64,000 nucleotides of DNA from Parachlamydiales bacterium (GTDB taxonomy: Bacteria > Chlamydiota > Chlamydiia > Chlamydiales > SM23-39), in contig JAIBBX010000004.1 of assembly GCA_019694475.1 (NCBI GenBank), forward strand, positions 248,001 through 312,000. The letters are read 5' to 3'. A program made the position numbers and the translations under genes. Under the pieces are notes generated by a model, which saw only the letters and a program-made list of their open reading frames with translations, was not told the origin of the DNA and did not search any database. Shown here piece after piece: positions 17,195-24,918 of this stretch (position 1 is its first letter; the number at the start of each line of letters is the position of its first letter).

Positions 17195-19915
17195 CTACTC
17201 TGTCAGTCTCACTTTTTTAGCAGGAGCTGGGCGGCTGTCCTTTTGCTTGATCGGGTGTTTTGGGTGGTTTTCCTTAGGAGGCTCTGTCCGATTGATAAAA
17301 CCATGCCATAGCCGGCTCCAAAGGTATGTAGAGGTTTCGAAATGCCCTCTTTGCTCAGCAATTGTGTGCGCCTCTTGGGTAAGCTGGGGGGTCATTTGAG
17401 GAGAAAAACAATGGAAAAGAAACTGAAGGATCTCTGTATTCCCCGAAGTTGCAGCTTGGAGCGCGCAGTCGCGAAGCGATTGTTCATTTGCTGCGGGGAA
17501 GCCTCTTTTTGAGTAAATTGTCCGAGCTGCAGGGATTTGGTTGTGGCGCAATGCGGCGAAGAGAGCCCTTTCAAGCCTTTCATCGGAAACTCTGGCAAGA
17601 TTTTCAAAAGGGATATCCAAAACTTGGGTTTTCCCGGCTTTTGCCGAATGATAGAAAATTTGAGAAATGGTATTTGCCCCGATCTTAAGAGCCGCAGGGA
17701 AAAAGAGAAGCTCGGAGATCGCTCCATCGTTTGCATGGTGCTCTGCCAGGAGAGGCTCGAGCTCTTCGACTGAAAGGGAGGGGAAGCGGGGGTGCCTCCG
17801 CAGTTCGCGGATCGTAGCGAGATTTTCCGTTTGGACTGCCACCTTAAACGCAGTGATTAGATCATCGTTCGGTATTGGATCTTGTGGATCGTTTCTGCTC
17901 AGAATCCTTTCCACCAATTCAACGGGAAGGTTGTCTGCAGGAGGTCTTAAAAGAAGCTGGCTCAGGGTAGCGCCTGAAACTCTTTGACTGCGCGAATGAT
18001 TGAGAAGGCTTAAAAGAGATGCCCATTTCTTGCTAACAGCTACGTTGATCAGCAGCTCTTCAAATTTTTCTTTAGGAATCGCTTCTCCTTTTGTCGTATT
18101 GAGAAGGAAATTAGCGAACTTCCTTTTGCCCAATACAGACGCTTCTCGAATGATGGCATATAGGTCGCCGAATTCCAGTTGGTTGAAAATGGCTGAAGGT
18201 GCAAATGCCTTGAGGAGCGGTTCAGATTCCTCCCATTCCTTCGAATAGAGAAGATTTTCCAAGAAGACAAACGCGCAGTTTCTGTCGATAAAGACGGCTG
18301 CTTGAGGATCAAGAAAGAAGGGAAGGATTGAAAAATTTCCACTTTCGCAGTTTCGAGTAAAGGTTTCTTGCAGAAGCGTCCGGGCATTTGGGATGCGGAC
18401 TACAATTTCAGGCTTCAAAAATGGCAACAAGGCCTCAAAACGATCGTTTTGGCAAAGGTCCTCAAAAGCTGCATTGAGGGTTTCATCATGAGGAGAAACT
18501 CCTGCATTAAGAAAGGCTGCCATGCACGCATATTGATGCTTATCTAGAGCGGCTTTAAATGCATGGTCGATTGTATCTGCAGAAAATCCTTGGGGGTATC
18601 GATCCGAGAGAAGATGGGCAACCCCTTCTCCATTTCCGTAAAACGAGAAAGCAGTGAGGAGCTCTTTTGCGGCGCCTGGCTGCCGATGAGGATAGTTCGT
18701 AAAGAGAAAGTCGTAAGTTTCTTGGTGCTTCCAATCTTTGGCATTCGCGATTGCTTCAAAATAGGTATCTTTTTCAATATCCCTGCTCCGATTTGTAAAA
18801 ATCTGCGTTAAGAGCTGGATCTTGCCCCGGCCGGCTAGCCATGGCACAAGTTCATTCAGATCTTCATTCGATATGTCCATTATTCGCTGGCCCAGCGCGG
18901 CAGAGATGAATGCGGCTGAATCGCTTTCTTGGGCTCGAACAATGGCCTCGTGCAGTTGAACATTTGTTAAACTGCGGATTTCTCGGGCTAGGGCGCTCAG
19001 TTCGATGATCTTTTCCCTACGAGTTAATCCTAAGTAGATCAGCCTCTCGTTATCAAGTCTCTGCGCTTTTCCGATACACACCAATTTCACCATCAAAGGA
19101 GACAGCTCTTTGGAAAGATCGAACACATTTCCAAGCTCATTTGCCAGCTGTTCAAATGAAAGCGCGCGGATTTGCTGATAATGCCCGCGAGTCAAACTGG
19201 CCGCATAAGGGTGTTTAGCTAGATATTCATCATAGGAGCCGCTCAGCTGCATGAGCCGTCCTTCGATGAGAGCTGGGAATGTTTCAAAAAATACGGGGGA
19301 GGATTGCTCGCATTCAGAAAGCCAAGGATTTGGATTTGCAAACAGCTGGACGCAGATTGAATCGACAATTTCGAGTCTTTCGCTTTGGCAATGGAAGATC
19401 AAGTTATCCCGGTCGCTGATGATTTGCGCTGTATTCTCATCGACTATCGCTTGCCATAGATTTTCATCGAGGTCGTCTGGAGGAGGCCCCGGAGATTGCG
19501 GAGGTTCTTCGATGGGTGCGGGCTGGACTTCTTGGACTACAGGAAGAGGTAATGCCGGGGCTGATGGGCGGAGGGTCCGGCCAAAATCTGCGATCTGTTT
19601 GAGAGCCGGTGCAATCGTTCCGATCAAGTTATAGGGGCTACCCTCTAATTCCCGTTTCAATCCTTGAGACATTCCGAGAAGAGCAATGGCACTCCCTCTC
19701 CCTCGACCCTGCCGCTGCTGGCCGCAATACTGCTGGATCTGTTCGGAGAGCTCCTGCACTCTTTTGTACAGATTAAGATGCGCCGGTATATCGGCTCTTG
19801 CTCCCATCTGCTGAAAATGAAAAATCGGAAAATCGCTGTTTGCTTCAGTAAACAAATTTAGTTGTCTTGCGTTGGAAATAATTGAGTCGATGAGGGGTGG
19901 GGCGGCTATATTCAT
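17195..19915 (-). CDS. Large solenoid-like (degenerate ankyrin-type) protein, possible effector
   Basis: Not recognised as a named protein. The 906 residues have no signal peptide or membrane helix. Residues about 110-150 are proline-rich (LPLPVVQEVQPAPIEEPPQS). From about 240 onward the chain is a long run of paired helices of roughly 30-35 residues, for example IDHAFKAALDKHQYACMAAF then LNAGVSPHDETLNAAFEDL. That looks like degenerate ankyrin or related solenoid repeats without the full TPLH consensus. The C terminus is basic (AKKVRLTE). Such proteins in intracellular bacteria are often host-interaction effectors; that is inference. It follows the previous ORF by 4 bp and hisS lies downstream, so these genes may share a transcript. 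Confidence 0.75.
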   Translation of the reverse strand: MNIAAPPLIDSIISNARQLNLFTEANSDFPIFHFQQMGARADIPAHLNLYKRVQELSEQIQQYCGQQRQGRGRGSAIALLGMSQGLKRELEGSPYNLIGTIAPALKQIADFGRTLRPSAPALPLPVVQEVQPAPIEEPPQSPGPPPDDLDENLWQAIVDENTAQIISDRDNLIFHCQSERLEIVDSICVQLFANPNPWLSECEQSSPVFFETFPALIEGRLMQLSGSYDEYLAKHPYAASLTRGHYQQIRALSFEQLANELGNVFDLSKELSPLMVKLVCIGKAQRLDNERLIYLGLTRREKIIELSALAREIRSLTNVQLHEAIVRAQESDSAAFISAALGQRIMDISNEDLNELVPWLAGRGKIQLLTQIFTNRSRDIEKDTYFEAIANAKDWKHQETYDFLFTNYPHRQPGAAKELLTAFSFYGNGEGVAHLLSDRYPQGFSADTIDHAFKAALDKHQYACMAAFLNAGVSPHDETLNAAFEDLCQNDRFEALLPFLKPEIVVRIPNARTLLQETFTRNCESGNFSILPFFLDPQAAVFIDRNCAFVFLENLLYSKEWEESEPLLKAFAPSAIFNQLEFGDLYAIIREASVLGKRKFANFLLNTTKGEAIPKEKFEELLINVAVSKKWASLLSLLNHSRSQRVSGATLSQLLLRPPADNLPVELVERILSRNDPQDPIPNDDLITAFKVAVQTENLATIRELRRHPRFPSLSVEELEPLLAEHHANDGAISELLFFPAALKIGANTISQIFYHSAKAGKTQVLDIPFENLARVSDERLERALFAALRHNQIPAARTIYSKRGFPAANEQSLRDCALQAATSGNTEILQFLFHCFSPQMTPQLTQEAHTIAEQRGHFETSTYLWSRLWHGFINRTEPPKENHPKHPIKQKDSRPAPAKKVRLTE

Positions 19916-19919
19916 ACTT

Positions 19920-20171
19920 TTATCGTCTAATCAGTTGGAGATTTGGGGAGCTGTCGTCGATTTCAATCTTGACGACTACATCCGGCATATTTCGAACCAG
20001 ATACTTTCGAATATTTCGAATGATGTCGTCTTTGAGGATGGTTGCTGCAACCCGGTCGATATTTAAACAGTTCGGAGGGACTCGGCTTTTGCCAGTCTTA
20101 TATTCGACAGAAAAATAAGAAAATCCATCAAAATCAGTTACAGAAAGATAGGCTTCTATCAATGACATAGG
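19920..20171 (-). CDS. Small hypothetical protein
   Basis: Not recognised. From the ATG at 20171 it has 83 residues, beginning MSLIEAYLSVTDFDGFSYFS, with a C-terminal half rich in charged and hydrophobic beta/alpha segments (RNIRKYLVRNMPDVVVKIEI). The frame is open back to 20252, which would give 110 residues and a 52-bp overlap with the upstream gene; neither start has a good ribosome site. It lies 4 bp before the 906-residue protein gene and 29 bp after the preceding gene, so the three look like one transcription unit. Confidence 0.55.
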   Translation of the reverse strand, partial: PMSLIEAYLSVTDFDGFSYFSVEYKTGKSRVPPNCLNIDRVAATILKDDIIRNIRKYLVRNMPDVVVKIEIDDSSPNLQLIRR

Positions 20172-20200
20172 CCTGAAAGGATAATCTCTCGGCCGCTTTT

Positions 20201-20785
20201 TTATGAAGAGGAGTTTAAAAGCTTCAGGGTGTCTTCTAAAAGACGGGTCCATTCAGTGAGGGCGCTGCCTGCCGGATTCATCTCATGCTCCCGATGGATT
20301 TTTTGAACCAATTCCATGTAGGGGAAAGGAACCCACTTTTGCCCTGCGTATTCGGTGAGGTAGTAACCGAACGTATGGCGCTGATTCTCTGGATAATGAT
20401 TCATTTTTTTTACAAAAAGATTAAAAACAGCCAATGCATCTTGATTGAAGTCTAAGCTCTCTTCTAAGGACCGGTTCCAGCTTAGCGATAGATCATTGAG
20501 AAAGTGGACATCTTGGCTCCGGTCTTCGACTTTAAGGAGATCTAAGGAAGTTTTGAGTTGAGACAAGGTCCCGCGCTTGCCGCCCTTTCCAGGAAAAGAT
20601 TCCCCCAGTCGTTCGATCAGGTTGTCGAACGCCTTCCGCATAGCCTGAAGCACAGCCCCAATCAATCCTTTATTGTCTGGAGGCTCTTCTGGAGGCTGCC
20701 CGCCTCCCTGCGGCTGGCCCTGCGATCCTTCTACACGGTACCCAAAAGGATCGGGCACCCCTCCGACTGGACTTTGGTAACTCAT
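20201..20785 (-). CDS. Hypothetical protein with Gly/Pro/Gln-rich N terminus
   Basis: Not recognised. The 194 residues start with a disordered segment (VEGSQGQPQGGGQPPEEPPD), followed by a helical, mixed-charge domain containing LIGAVLQAMRKAFDNLIERL and HTFGYYLTEYAGQKWVPFPY. There is no signal peptide or membrane helix. It heads a minus-strand unit of three unknown genes in front of hisS and is divergent from uhpC. The -10-like TAGTAT is 7 nt before the ATG with no Shine-Dalgarno sequence, and its -35 region coincides with that of uhpC. The disordered N terminus would suit a secretion signal or a flexible tether, but nothing shows it directly. Confidence 0.7.
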   Translation of the reverse strand: MSYQSPVGGVPDPFGYRVEGSQGQPQGGGQPPEEPPDNKGLIGAVLQAMRKAFDNLIERLGESFPGKGGKRGTLSQLKTSLDLLKVEDRSQDVHFLNDLSLSWNRSLEESLDFNQDALAVFNLFVKKMNHYPENQRHTFGYYLTEYAGQKWVPFPYMELVQKIHREHEMNPAGSALTEWTRLLEDTLKLLNSSS

Positions 20786-20792
20786 ATTTCAG

Positions 20793-20821
20793 ATACTAGC
20801 AAAAAGACTTTTTGTTGACAG
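20793..20821 (-). promoter_or_regulatory. Promoter of the minus-strand three-gene unit
   Basis: On the minus strand CTGTCA, 17 bp, TAGTAT, 7 nt, ATG at 20785. The -35 shares its bases with the uhpC -35 on the opposite strand. Confidence 0.45.
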
Positions 20822-20843
20822 AACCGATTCTGTCGATTACCCT
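20815..20843 (+). promoter_or_regulatory. Promoter of uhpC
   Basis: A perfect -35 TTGACA, 17 bp, then TACCCT (3 of 6). The leader of about 35 nt carries GGAGG before the GTG start at 20885. Confidence 0.55.
20817..20834. promoter_or_regulatory. Operator-like palindrome in the divergent uhpC promoter region
   Basis: GACAGAA, CCGA, TTCTGTC is a perfect 7-bp inverted repeat lying on the shared -35 and in the uhpC spacer. A dimeric regulator bound here would block both divergent promoters. No regulator gene lies next to it. Confidence 0.45.
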
Positions 20844-20884
20844 CTTTGGTTTTGCATGAAACGGAAAGACAGCATGGAGGCTTT

Positions 20885-22219
20885 GTGTCCGTATTAGACG
20901 TTTTTAGACCCGCTCCTCCCATTGACGAAATCCAAGATCCGGATCTCGTAAAAAAAAACTATAAGTACTGGCGAATTCGCACATTTTACGCCATGTGGGC
21001 AGGTTATGCCTTTTTCTACTTCACAAGAAAAAGCTTTACCTACGCTATGCCCGTCATGCAGGCTGAATTGGGCCTTAGCAAATTGCAACTCGGCTATCTA
21101 GGAAGCATTCTCTATATCACATACGGAGCCAGCAAGTTCCTAAGCGGTATTTTGGGCGATAAATCGAATCCCCGCTATTTCATGTCGATCGGACTTATTT
21201 TCACAGGAATTTTTAACTGCCTGTTCGGAATGTCCTCTATGTTTTGGGCGCTCGCTGTTTTCTGGGGACTCAACGGGGTCTTTCAGGGATGGGGATGGCC
21301 CGGATGCGCAAAACTGCTCACCCAGTGGTACTCTCAATCCGAACGAGGCAGATGGTGGAGCCTTTGGAATACCTCGCACAACATTGGCGGTTCTCTCATC
21401 CCCCTTCTGGTCGCCGCTTGCGCCGAATACATGGGATGGCGCTTTAGTATGTATGTTCCCGGAATCATCTGTATTTTGGCTGGATTCTTCATCATGAACC
21501 GGCTGCGCGACACCCCGCAATCTTTGGGACTTCCCGCGGTAGAAAAATTCCGCAACGATTATTCTGCAAAATCGGCCGTGAAAGAAAAGACCCACCTTTC
21601 TACGAAAGAAATCCTTTTCGATTATGTGATTAAGAATAAATATATTTGGATTTTGGCCTTTGCTTATTTCTTGGTCTACATCATCCGAACGGCAGTGAAT
21701 GATTGGAGCGCCTTTTACTTGATCGAAGTGAAGCAATATACGCTCAAGCAGGCAAGCGTTTGCCTTTTCTGGTTCGAATGGGGTGGTTTGGCGGGAAGTT
21801 TGGCCGCTGGTTGGGCCTCCGATATTATTTTCAACGGGAAAAGAAATCCGATCAATGTCTTGTTTACAGCCGCTATTTTGGTGCTCATTTTCGCCTTCAA
21901 ATTCTTTACCTCAAGCTCCGTTCTCATCGATTCGGTCTTCATTTTCCTCTTTGGATTTTTCATCTTCGGCCCGCAAATGCTCATCGGCATGGCTGCAGCA
22001 GAGCTTTCGCATAAAAATGCAACGGCGACTGCTACAGGTTTTGTCGGCTGCTTCGCATATCTTGGCGCAGCTGTGGCAAACGGTCCGCTTGGCCATATCA
22101 CCGAGAACTATGGGTGGGATATCTACTTGCTGACCCTTTTTGCTTGCGGTGCTATTGGAGCGCTCATTATGCTCCCGCTTTGGTCGGTGAAGAACAATCC
22201 AAAAGAAGCGGTTGCTTGA
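20885..22219 (+). CDS. uhpC: Hexose-phosphate/phosphate antiporter (OPA family)
   Basis: A 444-residue, 12-helix major facilitator of the organophosphate:Pi antiporter family. It would import host glucose-6-phosphate in exchange for phosphate, as shown for the chlamydial UhpC. Characteristic stretches are FFYFTRKSFTYAMPVMQAEL, LGYLGSILYITYGASKFLSG, GDKSNPRYFM and WGLNGVFQGWGWPGCAKLL, plus FFIFGPQMLIGMAAAELSHK in the second half. I chose GTG at 20885 because GGAGG is 4 nt upstream; the frame extends to a TTG at 20846 without a ribosome site. Its stop abuts the stop of the convergent GT90 gene with no gap. Confidence 0.93.
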   Translation: MSVLDVFRPAPPIDEIQDPDLVKKNYKYWRIRTFYAMWAGYAFFYFTRKSFTYAMPVMQAELGLSKLQLGYLGSILYITYGASKFLSGILGDKSNPRYFMSIGLIFTGIFNCLFGMSSMFWALAVFWGLNGVFQGWGWPGCAKLLTQWYSQSERGRWWSLWNTSHNIGGSLIPLLVAACAEYMGWRFSMYVPGIICILAGFFIMNRLRDTPQSLGLPAVEKFRNDYSAKSAVKEKTHLSTKEILFDYVIKNKYIWILAFAYFLVYIIRTAVNDWSAFYLIEVKQYTLKQASVCLFWFEWGGLAGSLAAGWASDIIFNGKRNPINVLFTAAILVLIFAFKFFTSSSVLIDSVFIFLFGFFIFGPQMLIGMAAAELSHKNATATATGFVGCFAYLGAAVANGPLGHITENYGWDIYLLTLFACGAIGALIMLPLWSVKNNPKEAVA

Positions 22220-23434
22220 TTATAAACTGAGAGGCGTTCCTTCTTCAGAGAAGAGCGCCTTGTTTTTCTTAGCAGTTTGCCGGTGAGGTTTGCGATACTG
22301 GATATTGATCCATTGAGGATCACTCTTCATTTCGTCTTTCAACATTTTGGCATTCAAAGTTTGATAGCTTCCATACCGTTTTAGGACCAAAGAGAAATAG
22401 TTGAGTACGTCATGGTATAAAATATTCTCTTTTGCAAATTGATAGGCCTTTTCAGCGATTTCCCTGCACTCATCATCATGAGTTTTGGCCCATTCGATTT
22501 TTTCAATCAGATCGCTGAGATCACTTTTCACGGGAACATAATGAACATGCGGTTTGAGTGCGCCGTAAAACCATTGAATTTCATCGGAATCGGGTTTGAA
22601 AGTAAGAGAGCCGGAGAGCAGGCGCCACTGCAAGGCAGGAGCTGCGCACATCACTCCATCGACATAGGGAAGATATTTGCAGGATAAAAAATCTTCCCAG
22701 GAAGATCGATCTCCCATGATCAATGCGCATCGCCTTTTTTCTTCTTCAGATTCAGGAGCGGAGCTAAGACGGGCATCTAAAAGATCTGGGCGTTCTAAGG
22801 AGAGCTGGCAAAGAGTGTAGCGCACTTCTTTGGTCAAACCGCCTCTCCAAAGGGCAAAAGGACGCTTTTTTTCCCAAGGGATTCGAGCTTTCTTGACCGT
22901 TTTAATGTCCGACATCCACCAATGACCGATGGATCTCCAGTCGGGAATCAAAGGAGCATTAGGTGTATTTTTGAGTTTGGCTGAAACGAGGACGGGCGCT
23001 TTGGGAAGGGGGCCAAAAGGAAATGCATCGAAATAGGAGATGAGAAATTCCATATTCGGCAAGTTTGTGCATTGAAGGATCGTTTTGATCGCTTTTTCTG
23101 TATTGTTGTCCTTAAGAGAAATGAGTTCCCCTTCAACGAAATAACGATAAAGCTCGTTGTCCACGATCCGATAACGGACCACCATCGGAGAAAGTGTTTT
23201 ATAGGAGTCGAATGTTTGCTGTAAGTCTTCTTGAGAAATGCTCGTGATATTTTCGAAATCGGCCTCAATCTGTTCCAACATCCAAGGAGATGCTTCTTTT
23301 CTCAAAAAAGACTTCTTCTTTACGTGGCGCAGCATCGTCTCAGCTTTCAAATAGGCTTTGCGCTCTTTCATCGAGTGATGGAAGAACGTCCCTGCGCCGA
23401 GAATCAAAAATAGAAAAACAATTATTTTTGCCAT
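22220..23434 (-). CDS. Glycosyltransferase family 90 (CAP10/LpsA-like) with N-terminal anchor
   Basis: The 404 residues start with a hydrophobic segment (AKIIVFLFLILGAGTFFHH) that is a signal peptide or membrane anchor. The body carries GT90 features: PFALWRGG, then CKYLPYVDGVMCAAPALQWR, LLSGSLTFKPDSD, WFYGALKPHVHYVPVKSDLS and DLIEKIEWAKTHDDECREIA. GT90 enzymes (rumi, CAP10, LpsA) transfer glucose or xylose to proteins, capsule or LPS. The substrate here is unknown. It lies in a glycosyltransferase insert between uhpC and dnaE. TGTAAT lies 9 nt before the ATG with no ribosome site. Confidence 0.82.
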   Translation of the reverse strand: MAKIIVFLFLILGAGTFFHHSMKERKAYLKAETMLRHVKKKSFLRKEASPWMLEQIEADFENITSISQEDLQQTFDSYKTLSPMVVRYRIVDNELYRYFVEGELISLKDNNTEKAIKTILQCTNLPNMEFLISYFDAFPFGPLPKAPVLVSAKLKNTPNAPLIPDWRSIGHWWMSDIKTVKKARIPWEKKRPFALWRGGLTKEVRYTLCQLSLERPDLLDARLSSAPESEEEKRRCALIMGDRSSWEDFLSCKYLPYVDGVMCAAPALQWRLLSGSLTFKPDSDEIQWFYGALKPHVHYVPVKSDLSDLIEKIEWAKTHDDECREIAEKAYQFAKENILYHDVLNYFSLVLKRYGSYQTLNAKMLKDEMKSDPQWINIQYRKPHRQTAKKNKALFSEEGTPLSL

Positions 23435-23516
23435 TTTTTAGGAATTACAACCAGTTTGGCCCGCGATTGAACCGATTTGGTATAAGATAATCTGCTGAAT
23501 AAGGAAAGAAACATAA

Positions 23517-24593
23517 TCATTCTTGGTTCAGTTTTGATAGAAAGTTTTCAACAAAATATTCATGCGTAAAGACTTTTGCCTTTTCGCTCGTGAGGAATTT
23601 GCCAGCATTCTCGACAAAGGTTTGATACTCTTCTTTGGTCATTCCCTTTAGATATTGATAGAGATCCTCGTAACTTGCAAATTTTCTCTTATCGATGAAA
23701 CAGTCGTCAGGAATGTAGTCAGCCACGTTGCATGCGCCCAGATAAATAGGCACAACGCCCGCGATAAAACAATCAAAAATCTTTTCGGAGATGTAGCCTT
23801 TAACATCGCGCGTGTTTTCGTAACAGATGGAGAATTTGTATTGTTTGAGTGTTTCTAATTTATTTGGCAAAGAGCCGCGATAATTTTTATACTTCTTTTT
23901 CCAGCCGTATCCGTAGAGATCAAATTCCCCATCGGGTTTGTCTTCGAAAAATTTGATGGCTCTTTGCCTTTCCGAATAAAGCTCTTTGGGATGTTTGCTC
24001 GTAAGTCTTCTGCAGATCATGGTGCAGAATTTTTTCTCTTCAAAAGAAGGAGTGTTAGTGAGTCTTGGAGAAATAGTTGGGTAGTGCAACTTGAAGAATG
24101 TTTGATTGTCGACTAGATCGTCATCCCAGGTGAAAATTTTTCCAAAAAAAGCTTGAGTTTTCGGGTCGTAGAGTTCTTCTTGGACAGTGGGAGGCTCCCA
24201 CATCACAAGAACCAATTTTTCTTTAGGGATTTTCGCTAAATTACATTCCCGCATTTTTGGTCCTAAATTCCAAAACACCCAATATTTAGTGCTCGGAGAG
24301 ATGATTTCATTTTTGGACAGGCCAAAACCGAGCCAATGGAGAAAATCCCGAAAGCTGTGCACCCCTTTCCAGTTTAAAAGGCGGGGCAGGTAATGGTCGA
24401 GCTCCCAGCTTCGGATATCATCTCCTTGTGCAATGAGCTTCCGGCGCATCATGCTAGGCAATGATTCTCCATCGAGCGGAAACATGCTTTGCCCTTTAGC
24501 TTCCCACGCATAATCGCAAAAAAGTTCGATCTCTGCGCAGTAAGTCATACTGCTGATAAGGCATAGGAATATCCATTTATTTAGGAAGTTCAT
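23517..24593 (-). CDS. Glycosyltransferase family 10 (fucosyltransferase-like) with signal peptide
   Basis: The 358 residues begin with a signal peptide-like segment (NKWIFLCLISSMTYCAEIEL). The C-terminal half has the GT10 donor-site block: YKFSICYENTRDVKGYISEK then IFDCFIAGVVPIYLGACNV and YIPDDCFIDKR. Upstream are FDLYGYGWKKKYKNYRGSLP and MWEPPTVQEELYD, also usual in GT10. Family members are mostly alpha-1,3/4-fucosyltransferases using GDP-fucose, but no GDP-fucose synthesis gene is in the window. A signal peptide on a nucleotide-sugar-dependent enzyme is odd, since donors are cytoplasmic; it may be an inner-membrane anchor or an exported enzyme acting in the host. AAGGAG is 12 nt before the ATG. 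Confidence 0.85.
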   Translation of the reverse strand: MNFLNKWIFLCLISSMTYCAEIELFCDYAWEAKGQSMFPLDGESLPSMMRRKLIAQGDDIRSWELDHYLPRLLNWKGVHSFRDFLHWLGFGLSKNEIISPSTKYWVFWNLGPKMRECNLAKIPKEKLVLVMWEPPTVQEELYDPKTQAFFGKIFTWDDDLVDNQTFFKLHYPTISPRLTNTPSFEEKKFCTMICRRLTSKHPKELYSERQRAIKFFEDKPDGEFDLYGYGWKKKYKNYRGSLPNKLETLKQYKFSICYENTRDVKGYISEKIFDCFIAGVVPIYLGACNVADYIPDDCFIDKRKFASYEDLYQYLKGMTKEEYQTFVENAGKFLTSEKAKVFTHEYFVENFLSKLNQE

Positions 24594-24640
24594 AAAGGCT
24601 GATTGCTCCTTGGCTTGGAGGGGGTGTTTGATTCCAAGAT

Positions 24641-24880
24641 TTAATGCCCTCCTGTGTAATCCAAAATTGTCCGAAATAAAACTAAATTAACAGCTTGCCA
24701 ATCCAGATTGCTGCAGGCAGCGTGTATCCGGTGGGCAAAGGAAATTTCTTCGAGAAAGTCTTTGCGGATCATGATCGCGAGTCTTCTTGTTTTCGGAGCA
24801 CTCGAAGGAAAGGGTTTAAATACGTAGAGAGATGGCAGCAGTACTACGAGAAAAGAAAGGATGATGAATAGCCTTTTCAC
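24641..24880 (-). pseudogene. Short N-terminal remnant of a signal-peptide protein
   Basis: The frame opens with GTG and encodes 79 residues: a signal-anchor (FIILSFLVVLLPSLYVF), then RRLAIMIRKDFLEEISFAHR and a short tail ending abruptly. The globular part stops soon after what looks like the start of a Rossmann-type domain, and the neighbours are glycosyltransferases with the same kind of N terminus. I take it as the 5' remnant of a third glycosyltransferase-like gene; the family is not proven. No continuation is visible in other frames before the GT10 start. It is divergent from dnaE. Confidence 0.5.
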
Positions 24881-24918
24881 AGATAGGCAATTTTATGGTT
24901 TTTTTGGAATTTGGTTCA

